Positions 9,141 to 19,687 of a stretch of DNA of 64,000 nt are shown piece by piece. Each line of letters begins with the position of its first letter. Position 1 is the stretch's first letter. The stretch spans positions 124,001 through 188,000 of the forward strand of contig JACJXZ010000005.1 in NCBI GenBank assembly GCA_020636375.1. Reading direction: 5' to 3'. The stretch is from Lewinellaceae bacterium (GTDB taxonomy: Bacteria; Bacteroidota; Bacteroidia; Chitinophagales; Saprospiraceae). A model generated the notes under the pieces. That model was given only the letters and a program-made list of their open reading frames with translations, ran no database searches and was not told where the DNA came from. The translations under genes were made by a program, and so were the position numbers.

Positions 9141-9187
9141 GCTTGACAAGTTTCCAGCACGCTTCCGCCGGGTAAACTTGTCAAGTC
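9141..9187. repeat. inverted repeat / hairpin between two minus-strand genes
   Basis: GCTTGACAAGTTT (9141) pairs with AAACTTGTCAAGTC (9174-9187) around a 20-base loop. There is no U-tract, so it is not a clear intrinsic terminator. Half of the same hairpin (ACTTGACAAGTTTCC) recurs at about 44461, so it is probably a dispersed repeat. Confidence 0.5.
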
Positions 9188-9249
9188 TTCAAAAGCATGG
9201 TGATGTTGATACATTCAAATAAGCAAAAAGCCATCTAACAATTTAACCA

Positions 9250-10212
9250 TCAATCCTTCAGTCCTCCTCCCTTGAGGAACCCACCCAGCACGCCCACGTC
9301 GTTCCCGGACGGCAGCACGGCGATCTCTACCTTGGAAGCCAGTTCCCGGTTGACCAGGAAGGAAGCGTAGGTGGGGTTATCCTGGCAGAGGCGGGCCAGT
9401 TCCAGTTGGTTGTCGAAGTCGACGCGGGCCATTTCTTCCTGGCGCTCAATGTCTATCTGCATGCGCTCGCGTTCTTTTTCCAGCTCGGCTTTGGCCAGCA
9501 GGCGTTGTTTTTCGGCTTCGGCTTCCGCCTGGCGCCTGGTGATCTGGGCTTCGGTTTCCGCCTTGGCCAGTTCGCTCTGGCGGCGGCTCTTTTCGGTCTG
9601 GGCTTTGATGTCCTGCAGGCGCCCTTCGGCTTCCGCTTTGGCGATGGATACCTGTCCGTCGGCCCGGGCTTTCTTGCGTTCTGCTTCGGCGGCGGCGATG
9701 TCGATGGCGTTCTGCTGCTCGATACGGGCCAGCTCCTGCTGCCGCAGGCCGGCTTTTTCCATCGCCTGGGTGAAAGTGGCGGGGAAGATGATGTCGGAGA
9801 GGATCACCTCTTTCATCCGTACGCCGGGTTCGCCGGCTTCTTCCAGCAGAGCGGCCTTCAGTTCGTCGATGTAGCGCTCGCGCTGGGTAGAGAAGACGGA
9901 ATCCACACTCGCATAAGTATTGGAAATGCGGCGCAGGGCTTCCGTCGCCCGGGGCTGGAGGATACCCTGGGCGAAATGTTCCTCGGAGGGGAATTGCTGG
10001 AAGAAGGTTTTGGGTGCCTCCACTTTCCAGCGGAAGGAGATGTCGAGGGACAGCGGTACGCCGTCGCCCAGGCGGATTTGCGTAAAGGTGAGAGAGGTCA
10101 CCTGGTCGTGATAAACAACGGGGGCCGGTTTGGCAGTTTCAGCTTCTTTTTTCTTGCAGGCAACCGCCGGGAGGGTTGCCAGGAAGAGGAGGAGGAGGAG
10201 GTACTTGTTCAT
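9250..10212 (-). CDS. SPFH/band-7 (prohibitin-like) lipoprotein
   Basis: The start at the ATG 10210-10212 (MNKYLLLLLF) gives 320 residues and a lipoprotein signal (FLATLPAVAC-KKK). Residues 35-170 resemble a prohibitin/band-7 domain (VPLSLDISFRWKVEAP, ILQPRATEALRRI, MKEVILSDIIFP). A long, highly charged Glu/Ala/Lys/Arg coiled coil follows at about 170-275 (AEAERKKARADGQVSIAKAE), as in family members that form membrane-associated rings. The C-terminus is Gly-rich. Most bacterial band-7 proteins are anchored by a transmembrane helix, so the lipid anchor is a variation. No NfeD-like partner sits beside it; neighbours are the SH3 protein and pgi. Confidence 0.75.
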   Translation of the reverse strand: MNKYLLLLLFLATLPAVACKKKEAETAKPAPVVYHDQVTSLTFTQIRLGDGVPLSLDISFRWKVEAPKTFFQQFPSEEHFAQGILQPRATEALRRISNTYASVDSVFSTQRERYIDELKAALLEEAGEPGVRMKEVILSDIIFPATFTQAMEKAGLRQQELARIEQQNAIDIAAAEAERKKARADGQVSIAKAEAEGRLQDIKAQTEKSRRQSELAKAETEAQITRRQAEAEAEKQRLLAKAELEKERERMQIDIERQEEMARVDFDNQLELARLCQDNPTYASFLVNRELASKVEIAVLPSGNDVGVLGGFLKGGGLKD

Positions 10213-10363
10213 GCTCCTTGCTTTTGGGTTGAGTAATTTTGTTGTCAACCCAAAGATGCAGGGGGTATGCCTTAATTGCCGGGAGAATGAGTATCCGTCA
10301 GCCAGTGGGGAGTTTTCGTGCGGGATGGATTATAAGCAGCCACTTGAAAGTGGCCGCTCCGGA

Positions 10364-12013
<1,650 letters not shown>

Positions 12014-12271
12014 GGTTGGAATTTGGTTTGATGTAATAGGGCCAATATCCCGCTTATTTGGAAAAATTTAGTAATGCTTTCTCCTTTTTTTCAACAATTC
12101 CCCCTTTGGGAAATTGAGGCCTGAATTCCTGCCACGAAAACACAAAAACACTAAATCCACACTAAGTTTTTATTGGATGCTCCCGGCAATTTTGCCCCGG
12201 CTGTTGGCTTTTTCAATCTCGGACGGCCTTTATGCTGTTTTATTATTAACCGGTTTTCTTCAAATCATAAA

Positions 12272-12385
12272 TGTTAGTGGGTTAAATCCGTTGATCCATT
12301 CAGCGGACCCCGGCAAAAGCCGGGGCAGGCTCTGGAGGTCCGCTCTCCAGTTGCACCGAAACTTCAACGGATTTAACCCTCTACC
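12272..12385. mobile_element. MITE-like element of the TTAAATCCGTTGA family, 8-bp target duplication
   Basis: Near-identical inverted ends (GGGTTAAATCCGTTGA and its complement) enclose a GC-rich hairpin (GGACCCCGGCAAAAGCCGGGG). ATCATAAA is present at 12264-12271 and 12386-12393 on either side. A second copy is at 53543. It fills most of the gap between pgi and the DUF302 gene and ends 16 bp before the latter's ATG. Nothing else identifiable is seen in 12014-12401. Confidence 0.7.
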
Positions 12386-12401
12386 ATCATAAACCATCGT
12401 C

Positions 12402-12788
12402 ATGGCATACTATTTCAGCAAAAAAGTAAAGGGCGACGTCCAAAGCGTTGCCGAACAGGTCAGGGGCGCGCTCAAAAACCACGGGTTCGGCGTCATCAGC
12501 GAGATCGACATCCGCAAGACCTTCAAAGAAAAACTGGGGGAAGAGTTTCGCCCTTATCTTATCCTGGGCGCCTGCAATCCTCACTTTGCCTACCAGGCTT
12601 TGCAGTCTGAAGACAAGATCGGCACCATGCTGCCGTGCAACATCATCGTCCAGCAGGCCGGCGAAGGGGAGGTCGAGGTCGCGGCAGTAGACCCTACCGC
12701 TTCCATGTCGGCGGTGGAGAACAAGGATTTGGGCAATATTGCGCATAATGTGCGCTTGCGGCTGCGGGAAATGGTGGAGGAGTTGTAG
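12402..12788 (+). CDS. DUF302 family protein
   Basis: The 128-residue protein starts MAYYFSKKVKGDVQSVAEQV and contains the family's central block (GVISEIDIRKTFKEKLG, PYLILGACNPHFAYQAL, LPCNIIVQQ). It has no signal peptide. DUF302 proteins are small alpha/beta proteins found widely in bacteria; their biochemical role is not established. The gene begins just downstream of an inserted element, which may have altered its promoter. GC content matches the bulk genome, unlike the Gabija pair that follows. Confidence 0.85.
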   Translation: MAYYFSKKVKGDVQSVAEQVRGALKNHGFGVISEIDIRKTFKEKLGEEFRPYLILGACNPHFAYQALQSEDKIGTMLPCNIIVQQAGEGEVEVAAVDPTASMSAVENKDLGNIAHNVRLRLREMVEEL

Positions 12789-12919
12789 GCTATTACTCAC
12801 CTAAAGTTGCGATTTCGGGGGATTAAGGTTTATTTTTTGGATATTTTCCTATATTTTGGTGTTTTTGAAAAAGTTTTGATTTACTTATTTTGAAGCACCT
12901 AATTTAATGCCCTGAAAAT

Positions 12920-14656
12920 ATGGGAATACAAGTCCAAAAGATCAGGATCAAGAACTTTCGCTCACTTCAACAAGTAGAGACGACTTTGGGAGAAGTCACC
13001 CTATTATTGGGGGCAAATAATTCGGGGAAAACTTCCTTTCTGCGAGCATTATCGATCGCACTAAATGGAGACAGAATGTTCATTGCCCGAGATGACCTTT
13101 TCATCAATGGAGAAGGGAAGCTCCCTTCAAGTCCACAAATCAATATTGATTTGAAAATTATCCCCAAAACAGGACAAACCTTTACAGATGAATGGGCACA
13201 AGTTTTCGGAGACGACATTCAAATTGATGCTGCCGGAAGTGAGTTCTTTGCTTATCGAACATCAATTGATTTTTCAGCGAACCAGCCAGAAGCCAAAATC
13301 CGCCGTTATGTAATCGTTGATTGGGAATCTGATGGGGCTGATGAAAATCAAGAGGTTCGTGCCAACTTGGTGAAAACTCCACTATTTTTCATAGACGCTC
13401 AAAGGGACTTGCAGGAGGATTTGAAGTATGCTCAATCTTATTTCGGCCGTTTGGCGTCACAGATAGAATATGATGATGACCAGAAGAAAAAACTTGAAGA
13501 AGGCTTAGGCTCTTTGAATTCAGAAGCTGTTGAAAAAAGCCAGGTCTTAGCACATCTCAAAACCACATTGGAGGAGCTGAATAAAACGGTGGCAACAAAA
13601 GGCAAAGGAGTGGAGATTACCCCTTTTCCAAAGAAATTGCGCGACCTTCACAAAGGGTTAAAGGTTCATTTCCAGGATGGCGGTTCTGAAACTTTTAGCC
13701 TGGAATATCATGGCATGGGTACCAGAAGTTGGGCTTCTTTGTTAGGTTACAAAGCCTTTATTGATTGGATGGTAGAGAAAACGGCAAAGGATGGCGATGT
13801 CTTATACCCTGTTTTGGCTTTGGAAGAACCAGAAGCACACCTGCATCCCAATGCCCAAAGACAAGTTTACGGCCAGCTTAAACAAATGCCTGGACAGAAA
13901 ATTATCAGCACCCATTCGCCGTATATCGCTCCCCTTGCAAGTTTATCCGAATTGAGGTTATTTTACAAAGGAAAAGATTCTACCGAAATCTCTGACTTAA
14001 CCTCTTTTATTTCCGGAATAACACCAAAAGAAAAACATAATGTTGAAACTTCCATTATGCGCCACCGAGGAGAGCTATTATTTGCAAGGATAGTTGTTCT
14101 GTTCGAAGGGTTTACTGAAGAAGCAGCCTTGCCTATTTTTGCATGTTACCATTGGGAATGTGAAGCATTTGAAAAAGGAGTGGCGCTGATACATTGCGGA
14201 GGTGGGGATTATAAGTTATATTTACAATTATTGGAAGCCTTGCATATTCCTTGGCTGGTATTTAGTGATTATGACCGCCCAGAAATAAAAACCAAATTAA
14301 ATTCGGCAGCCACTTCAGTAGGAGTATCTGATATGGACGGGGATAGCAGGTTCATTTGCTTAAGCTCTTCCATTGAAGACTACCTCATTGATGAAGGTTA
14401 TCGCACTGAAATTCAAGAAGCTTATTTTTCTGTAAAAGAACCCGAATATTCCAATATTGCCAAAAGACAAGCGGAACGAGCCAGAGTTGAAGGGCTATCT
14501 CTCCAAGAATTCAAAGAAGACAATCGCGTGAAAAGTTGGAAAGCAAAGATGGCCGCATCTTGGGCACAGTCAATTGTTACCCATTCAAATGAAAATAAAC
14601 GGTTGCCAGGAAAAATAAAACTACTATTTGAAACAATCGATCAACATCTGAAATAA
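12920..14656 (+). CDS. gajA: Gabija GajA-like OLD-family ATPase/TOPRIM endonuclease
   Basis: The 578-residue protein has an SMC/RecF-like ATPase half followed by a TOPRIM nuclease half. Visible are a Walker A GANNSGKT (31-38), a Walker B/D-loop LEEPEAHLHP (301-310) and an STHSP H-loop (330-334). TOPRIM acidic residues are E396 in VVLFEGFTEEAA and D450/D452 in VFSDYDRPE. Class-2 OLD proteins next to a UvrD-like helicase form the Gabija anti-phage system, in which GajA nicks DNA when nucleotide pools fall. The start codon of the helicase gene is 9 bp downstream, so the two form one operon. Base composition is clearly lower in GC than the flanking genes, consistent with horizontal acquisition. 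Confidence 0.88.
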   Translation: MGIQVQKIRIKNFRSLQQVETTLGEVTLLLGANNSGKTSFLRALSIALNGDRMFIARDDLFINGEGKLPSSPQINIDLKIIPKTGQTFTDEWAQVFGDDIQIDAAGSEFFAYRTSIDFSANQPEAKIRRYVIVDWESDGADENQEVRANLVKTPLFFIDAQRDLQEDLKYAQSYFGRLASQIEYDDDQKKKLEEGLGSLNSEAVEKSQVLAHLKTTLEELNKTVATKGKGVEITPFPKKLRDLHKGLKVHFQDGGSETFSLEYHGMGTRSWASLLGYKAFIDWMVEKTAKDGDVLYPVLALEEPEAHLHPNAQRQVYGQLKQMPGQKIISTHSPYIAPLASLSELRLFYKGKDSTEISDLTSFISGITPKEKHNVETSIMRHRGELLFARIVVLFEGFTEEAALPIFACYHWECEAFEKGVALIHCGGGDYKLYLQLLEALHIPWLVFSDYDRPEIKTKLNSAATSVGVSDMDGDSRFICLSSSIEDYLIDEGYRTEIQEAYFSVKEPEYSNIAKRQAERARVEGLSLQEFKEDNRVKSWKAKMAASWAQSIVTHSNENKRLPGKIKLLFETIDQHLK

Positions 14657-14665
14657 AAGTATTTT

Positions 14666-16633
14666 ATGCCACGCCAGAATCTTTCACCAGAGCAAGCCGC
14701 CATCGTTGACAATTGGGTCAACAAAGGCGGCCCCATGCTTGTAGAAGCCTCTGCTGGCAGTGGCAAGACGCGGGTTCTAACGGAATCCGTGCGTGAGATA
14801 CTGGAACGAACGCCAAGAGAACGTTTTCGTATACTCTGCCTGACCTTTACCAACAAAGCCGCCGATGAAATGAGAGAAAGGCTGGCAGATGTGAAAGGCA
14901 TTAAGGAAAGAACCTTCATCGGCACCACTCATGCTTTTGCATTGGAAATCCTCAAATCCCGGCGCCACGAACTTGGATTGGATGATATGCCACAGATTAT
15001 CGATAAAGAAGCTGACCGTAAAGCCATTCTCACACAAGCTATCCTGTCCAATCCATTATTGGCTCATCATTATTTGCATCTGCCGGATAATAATCTTTAC
15101 GATAGCTTACCCAAATATCAGACGGATTTTCTAAGCAAATGCCTCACGTTTATAAGCCGTCAAAAACAACGACTTATCTGGCTGGATGAAGAGGTAAATA
15201 GCTATCCTGGCTGGACGAGAGAACGCGTACGCATGTACCAGGATTATAATGCACTGCTTCGCAGCCAAAATCTGATCGATTACGACGATATCCTGCTCAT
15301 GACCTGGCGCATTCTCAGCGAACGGGAAGCAGTCGCCAATTTGTATCGTCGATTATATAAATATGTACTCGTTGACGAAGCGCAGGATTTGAGCTTCGCT
15401 CAATATGAGCTCATCCGAACTTTTTGTATCGAGCATATTCAGAACGTCATGCTGGTGGGAGACCCCAAGCAAGCTATCCATGGTTATGCCGGTGCCAGCA
15501 GCCAGTTTATGAAGGAACGGTTCGTGGAAGATTTTGAGCTTGGTCCCGGACAGCAAATGCCTATTCAATACAATTATCGCTCCTCTAAAGCCATTACATC
15601 CCTTGCAAATAATCTCAGCGGCAACGGGCAGGATAATTCTGAAAATTATTTCTCCGGGAAGATAGAATTTCTTGAATTTTCTGATGAACGGAATGAAGCT
15701 GCCTGGATCATTCAAAAAATCCATCAAGTCATCGGAACTAAAGGTGAAGCTTATGATGGAGAATTAACCCTGGATAAAATAGCTATCCTCGGCAGAAACC
15801 GGTTCGTATTTAAGGAATTGGAAAAAGCTTTGTCAGTTGATGAAAAGCTGTGTAATCAATTTTTTCTTAAAAGAGGCACGGAAGTGCTGGAGCCTGAATC
15901 CAGCACGATGAAGGTTTTCGACCTAGGAACGCGCATTTTGAGTAATCGGCGCGCCTATGTTTACGTCAATCAGCTTTTTGACCTACTGGCAATCAATCAG
16001 GAACAATGTCAGTTCCTTGATAATGAAAAGGATAGCTTAGCTCTTTTATCTTCTGCCCTTTCTATCCAGAACAACAGTTTATTGCCGAAAAGCCTTTCAA
16101 ATGCTTTACTGAGTGCGTGGGAGAAAATTGAAATAGACATTAATAAGCTTCCAAATATATTAGAAGTATTAATAGATGAATTTGCAGCGATAAATGCAGA
16201 TAATGAACGTTCGCTGGCTCTACAGGATCTCGAAGAATGGCGGGAAGCCTGGACGAAATATGTTCGTTCTGTACCGGCAAATGCGAAATCCATGGCTGAT
16301 TTCCGGAGGTTCCTGGCCATGGGAACACAAAGTAAAAAGCAAGCCGGCCTCACGTTGGCCACCGTGCATACGGTCAAAGGCCTGGAATTTTACATAGTAT
16401 TTCTCATAGGTGTCGGCGATGGAACGTTTCCGGACTATCGGGCAGTAGGGAAAAATGAGCTGGCAGAAGAACGCAACAATGCTTATGTTGCTGTAACAAG
16501 GGCGAAACGCGACCTGTATGTCAGTTATCCCAAGTTGAAAAAAGCTCCTTGGGGGACCTTACAGCAAGAAAAATCAAGGTTCTTTTCTAATCAACCTTTC
16601 CAATCTGTCGAGACACTCGCAAGCAGAGGCTAA
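14666..16633 (+). CDS. gajB: Gabija GajB-like UvrD/Rep-family helicase
   Basis: The 655-residue superfamily-1 helicase has all main motifs: Q-motif region LSPEQAAIVD, Walker A ASAGSGKT (28-35), LTFTNKAADEMRERL, DEAQD, VGDPKQAI, YNYRSS, TVHTVKGLEF and the C-terminal NAYVAVTRAKRDLYVSYP. It follows gajA by 9 bp and shares its low GC. In Gabija, GajB is thought to sense DNA ends produced during phage attack and, by consuming nucleotide, to activate GajA. As far as I recall, characterised GajB proteins are nearer 500 residues. The extra length lies mostly between the YNYRSS and TVHTVKG motifs (about residues 330-575) and could be an added specificity domain. Confidence 0.85.
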   Translation: MPRQNLSPEQAAIVDNWVNKGGPMLVEASAGSGKTRVLTESVREILERTPRERFRILCLTFTNKAADEMRERLADVKGIKERTFIGTTHAFALEILKSRRHELGLDDMPQIIDKEADRKAILTQAILSNPLLAHHYLHLPDNNLYDSLPKYQTDFLSKCLTFISRQKQRLIWLDEEVNSYPGWTRERVRMYQDYNALLRSQNLIDYDDILLMTWRILSEREAVANLYRRLYKYVLVDEAQDLSFAQYELIRTFCIEHIQNVMLVGDPKQAIHGYAGASSQFMKERFVEDFELGPGQQMPIQYNYRSSKAITSLANNLSGNGQDNSENYFSGKIEFLEFSDERNEAAWIIQKIHQVIGTKGEAYDGELTLDKIAILGRNRFVFKELEKALSVDEKLCNQFFLKRGTEVLEPESSTMKVFDLGTRILSNRRAYVYVNQLFDLLAINQEQCQFLDNEKDSLALLSSALSIQNNSLLPKSLSNALLSAWEKIEIDINKLPNILEVLIDEFAAINADNERSLALQDLEEWREAWTKYVRSVPANAKSMADFRRFLAMGTQSKKQAGLTLATVHTVKGLEFYIVFLIGVGDGTFPDYRAVGKNELAEERNNAYVAVTRAKRDLYVSYPKLKKAPWGTLQQEKSRFFSNQPFQSVETLASRG

Positions 16634-16673
16634 GAATTACTACCTTTAAGCCTGTACCAAAGTCCAACATGTC

Positions 16674-18086
16674 TTGATCCATAACCTCTGGAAAAACCTC
16701 TGGATCCGTCGGGCGGCGACTCTTCTGGCCGGCCTGCTCATCTGGTTTGCGCCCGTACCCTGGGGCCTGCGGCCGGAAGCCTGGCAGTTGTTTGCCATCT
16801 TCATCACGGCCATCCTGGCGGTGCTGCTCGACGCTTTGTCCATTTTCACAGCTTCCGTCCTCGCCATGGTGATCGCCGTGCTGGCGGGCGTGTTAGCCAC
16901 CGAAAAGGCGTTCTCCGGTTTTTCGGAGGATTTCATGCTGCTGATCCTTTCGGCCTTCCTCGTTTCCAAAGGAGTTGTCAAATCGGGGCTGGGCAACCGC
17001 ATCGCTTTCTTGCTGATCCGCCGCTTCGGGCATTCCACTCTCAGACTGGGCTACTGCATCGTGGCCACCGACGCCCTGCTGGGGCCGGCCATTCCCAGCA
17101 ATACGGCGCGGTCGGGGGTCCTCTACCCGATCGTGCTGCCGCTCTGCCTGGATACCGGCTCCAATCCCGATGACGATACCCGCCGCCGCTCCGGCAGCTA
17201 CCTGATGATGGTGAGCATAACCAGCCTGACGGTTTCCTCCGCCCTGTGGCTGACGGCTATGGCCGCCAACCCGATCGCTGCGGGGATGGGAGAGCAGTAC
17301 GGCGTACAGATGGATTTCGTGCGCTGGCTGCTGGTGAGCTCCCTGCCTTCCCTGCTGGCTATGGTTGCTCTCCCCTACATCCTCTACCGCCTCTTCCCTC
17401 CCGAAGCCAAAGCCACGCCGGAGGCACCCCTGGCGGCCGGCAAAGCCCTGGAGGCCATGGGCCCGCTGACCGGCAAAGAGCTGATTATGGGTGCCATCTT
17501 CGTCAGCATGGTCGCGCTGTGGGGGCTGGCGGGCCTGCTGGGCATCAGCATGGCCATCGTAGCCTTCCTGGGGCTGGCGGCGATGCTGCTCTTCAACATC
17601 TTAAGCATACAGGACCTGCGCCGGGAAGGCGGCGACGCGCTGGAAACCTTCATCTGGTTTGCCATCCTGTACGTGATGAGCAGCGCCCTGAACGAGCTGG
17701 GCTTCATGTCCACCCTGGGCCAGCAGATCGCCGGCCAACTGAAGGGGCTGAGCTGGCCACAGGCCTACGTGCTGCTCATCCTGCTCTACGTGCTGATCCA
17801 CTACCTGTTCGTCAGCCAGACGGCTCAGCTGCTGGCCTTGTTCGGGGTATTCCTGGAGGTGGGTGCCAATGCCGGAGTGCCGGTGGGCCTGATGGCCTAT
17901 ATGCTGGCCTTTGCCACCAACTTCTTTGCCGCCCTGACGCCCCAGGCGTCCAGCTCCAATGTGCTGTTCGCCGGCAGCGGATACCTCACCCAACAGGAGA
18001 TGTACCGGAATGGGGCGATCATCACGGTTGCGAATTTTGTGATCTATATGGTGTGTACGCCGTGGGTGATGTGGATGAGTGGATGA
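16674..18086 (+). CDS. DASS/SLC13-type anion:sodium symporter family membrane protein
   Basis: The 470-residue, roughly twelve-helix inner-membrane protein has the pattern of the divalent anion:Na+ symporter family: IPSNTARSGVLYPIV and, in the second half, NFFAALTPQASSSNVLFAGSG, the two SNT-like substrate/sodium motifs. It probably imports dicarboxylates or related anions. No ATG is available near the family N-terminus; the frame opens with TTG at 16674 (reading M-IHNLWKNLW), 40 bp after gajB. GC content returns to the genome norm here, so it belongs to the host background rather than to the defence island. It is followed by a tetranucleotide repeat tract. Confidence 0.82.
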   Translation: MIHNLWKNLWIRRAATLLAGLLIWFAPVPWGLRPEAWQLFAIFITAILAVLLDALSIFTASVLAMVIAVLAGVLATEKAFSGFSEDFMLLILSAFLVSKGVVKSGLGNRIAFLLIRRFGHSTLRLGYCIVATDALLGPAIPSNTARSGVLYPIVLPLCLDTGSNPDDDTRRRSGSYLMMVSITSLTVSSALWLTAMAANPIAAGMGEQYGVQMDFVRWLLVSSLPSLLAMVALPYILYRLFPPEAKATPEAPLAAGKALEAMGPLTGKELIMGAIFVSMVALWGLAGLLGISMAIVAFLGLAAMLLFNILSIQDLRREGGDALETFIWFAILYVMSSALNELGFMSTLGQQIAGQLKGLSWPQAYVLLILLYVLIHYLFVSQTAQLLALFGVFLEVGANAGVPVGLMAYMLAFATNFFAALTPQASSSNVLFAGSGYLTQQEMYRNGAIITVANFVIYMVCTPWVMWMSG

Positions 18087-18172
18087 GTGAGTGAATGAAT
18101 GAGTGGATGAATGAATGAATGAATGAGTGAATGAGTGAATGAGTGAATGAATGAGTGAATGAGTGAATTTTA
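18087..18172. repeat. GAAT/GAGT tetranucleotide tract
   Basis: About 85 bp of alternating TGAA and TGAG tetramers start at the stop codon of the transporter gene and end 28 bp before the phosphopantetheinyl transferase ATG. Because the unit is not a multiple of three and lies between genes, slippage would alter only spacing. It is a strong candidate for length polymorphism. Confidence 0.85.
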
Positions 18173-18199
18173 CGTTGCGATTCGTTATACAATTACGCC

Positions 18200-18934
18200 A
18201 TGACGAGAAAGAAAACAGGCCAGATCACTTTACACAGGGAAAATACCGTGTTCACTGCCGGGTATTGTTTCTTCCGGGCGGAGCTGCCCGAACTGCTGGC
18301 CGGCGTGCCGTTGTTGCATCCCGAGGAAAGGGCCTATTTCGAAACCCTGAAATTTGACCGGCGCAAGACGAGCTACCTCCTGGGCCGGATGGCCGCCAAG
18401 CACGCCGTCGCGGAGTTGATGGGCGAAGCAGATTTGCGGTCCATCTGGATCGACACCGGCGTTTTCCGGTTCCCGGTGGTCAAGTACGCCGGCGGCCAAA
18501 ACATCCAGGTGAGCATCAGCCACTGCGGAACCCTCGGCGTGGCCCTGGCCTTCTCCGAAATGCACCCGCTGGGAGTGGACCTCGAACACATCGATGAAGG
18601 CAGGCTGCCCGTACTGGCAACGCAAATCACCGATGAGGAAAAACAAATACTGGCAGCCCTGGGCCTGCCGGAAACCGTCGGCTTTACTTTGCTGTGGACG
18701 ATCAAAGAAGGCGTATCCAAAACCTTGAGGACCGGCCTGACTATGGACTTCAAGATCCTGACCGTCAAATCCATGAAGTGGGCCGGAAACACCATCGAAA
18801 CAGCCTATCGCGCGAGCAGCCAATACAAGGCTTTTTCCTGCTACGACAAAGACCATGTGCTCTCTTTTATCCTGCCGAGAAAGACAAAAGTGGATTTGGG
18901 AGGCTTCTGGGAGGCGTTTGGGGAAATGGGGTGA
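18200..18934 (+). CDS. Sfp-type 4'-phosphopantetheinyl transferase
   Basis: The 244-residue protein carries the superfamily's magnesium/CoA motifs: GVDLEHI (acidic residues) and WTIKEGVSK, matching the WxxKEAxxK signature, preceded by VSISHCGTLGVAL. Such enzymes load the phosphopantetheine arm of CoA onto acyl- or peptidyl-carrier proteins. The length and absence of an AcpS-like fold mark it as Sfp/Gsp type rather than AcpS. No polyketide or peptide synthetase lies in this window, so the substrate carrier protein is elsewhere. It is preceded by the repeat tract and followed by an element-rich gap. Confidence 0.9.
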   Translation: MTRKKTGQITLHRENTVFTAGYCFFRAELPELLAGVPLLHPEERAYFETLKFDRRKTSYLLGRMAAKHAVAELMGEADLRSIWIDTGVFRFPVVKYAGGQNIQVSISHCGTLGVALAFSEMHPLGVDLEHIDEGRLPVLATQITDEEKQILAALGLPETVGFTLLWTIKEGVSKTLRTGLTMDFKILTVKSMKWAGNTIETAYRASSQYKAFSCYDKDHVLSFILPRKTKVDLGGFWEAFGEMG

Positions 18935-18951
18935 GGGTTAACAGCCTGGCC

Positions 18952-19024
18952 CCCTGGGGCTGTTGGCACTAAATAACGAGACAGTTATTTTCCCGCCGGG
19001 AACAAAATGCCGTTGTTTGTTGAC
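18952..19024 (+). repeat. about 70-bp dispersed repeat (GCTGTTGGCACTAAATAA type)
   Basis: The stretch CTGTTGGCACTAAATAA through GGGAACAAAATGCCGTTGTT recurs on the opposite strand at 52650-52720 with only a few differences. It is one of several repeat units packed into the 785-bp gap 18935-19719, which contains no convincing gene. Confidence 0.75.
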
Positions 19025-19116
19025 CGTTGACTGTTGTTCCCAACTGTTGGCAGCCAATAATTGGCACCAGGTTGATGCCGAAGACCCGACAACCGACAAC
19101 CGACAACGATCAACGG

Positions 19117-19139
19117 TGTCCAACGTTAGAATGGCAGCC
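19117..19139. repeat. degenerate solo end of the GGCTACCCGTC element family
   Basis: TGTCCAACGTTAGAATGGC resembles the right terminus of the elements at 6765 and 53192. No matching left end or target duplication could be found close by. Confidence 0.4.
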
Positions 19140-19214
19140 CGTTTTTTCCGATAAAAACCAGGACAGTTGGCCCCTCTCCTGTCCGGGCCTGACTGGAAGA
19201 ACCCCTGCTGCTAA

Positions 19215-19372
19215 GGGATTGCGCAATAATAAGTTACACAGAATAGACGAAGTTATTTTGTGCGCTAACAAGGCGAAAAACGCAGACATAGCGGGGCTAC
19301 GGCGAGGCTTTTTAACGCAGTTAGCACGCAAAAGAACGAGTCTAAATGGGTAATTTATTTTTGCGCAGTCCC
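19215..19372. mobile_element. 158-bp element with about 22-bp imperfect terminal inverted repeats
   Basis: The left end GGGATTGCGCAATAATAAGT and the right end, read in reverse as GGGACTGCGCAAAAATAAAT, match at most positions. TAA flanks both sides, a possible 3-bp duplication. It contains no gene. A different element (19380-19506) inserted 7 bp beyond its right end. Confidence 0.55.
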
Positions 19373-19379
19373 TAAATCA

Positions 19380-19506
19380 GGCCACCCACCTAAGGGCCTC
19401 GGCGTGAGCTCGGCCGAACGCTGGACAGCAGAAAGGGGAAAGCAGAGCGGAGTCGAGGCCAAGCGTGTGCAGGAAGCATGGAGTGTCCAACCTTAGATGG
19501 GTAGCC
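19380..19506. mobile_element. copy of the 8-bp-TSD element family, with a nested repeat insertion
   Basis: The ends are GGCCACCCACCTAAGG and CCTTAGATGGGTAGCC. CTAAATCA lies directly outside both (19372-19379 and 19507-19514), an exact 8-bp target duplication. The core (GGACAGCAGAAAGGGGAAAG onward) is nearly identical to the copies at 53192 and 63622. Relative to those, about 26 bp matching the GGCGTGAGCTCAGTCGAACG dispersed repeat is inserted near the left end (19397-19423). Confidence 0.75.
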
Positions 19507-19550
19507 CTAAATCACCCTAAATTATTGCCTGCCAGAACCTTAGTAGTGAT

Positions 19551-19670
19551 TAAAAAATAACTTCACTGTTTGAGGCCCTTAGTTGTAGCTCGTTCAGCAG
19601 CCTGACCCCGCTGGAACCCTGACTGGCTGCTTCACTTCACTACAACTAAGGGCCGTGAAGTTATTTTTTA
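19551..19670. mobile_element. 120-bp element with long terminal inverted repeats
   Basis: TAAAAAATAACTTCAC at the left is exactly complementary to GTGAAGTTATTTTTTA at the right. A second inner inverted pair is GGCCCTTAGTTGTAG / CTACAACTAAGGGCC. The whole can fold into a long interrupted stem. No clear target duplication was found. It sits immediately upstream of the lipoprotein promoter at 19688. Confidence 0.6.
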
Positions 19671-19687
19671 AGGATTACTTAAATCAT

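Noticed and set aside
9141..9187. Intrinsic terminator for the band-7 gene
   Set aside because: Strong stem but no U-tract on either strand, and a half copy recurs at 44461, so it is treated as a repeat.
18937..19154. Short ORF in the repeat-rich gap (ALNNETVIFPPGTKCRC)
   Set aside because: The same peptide-like string appears in the repeat copy at 52650; it is translated repeat, not a gene.
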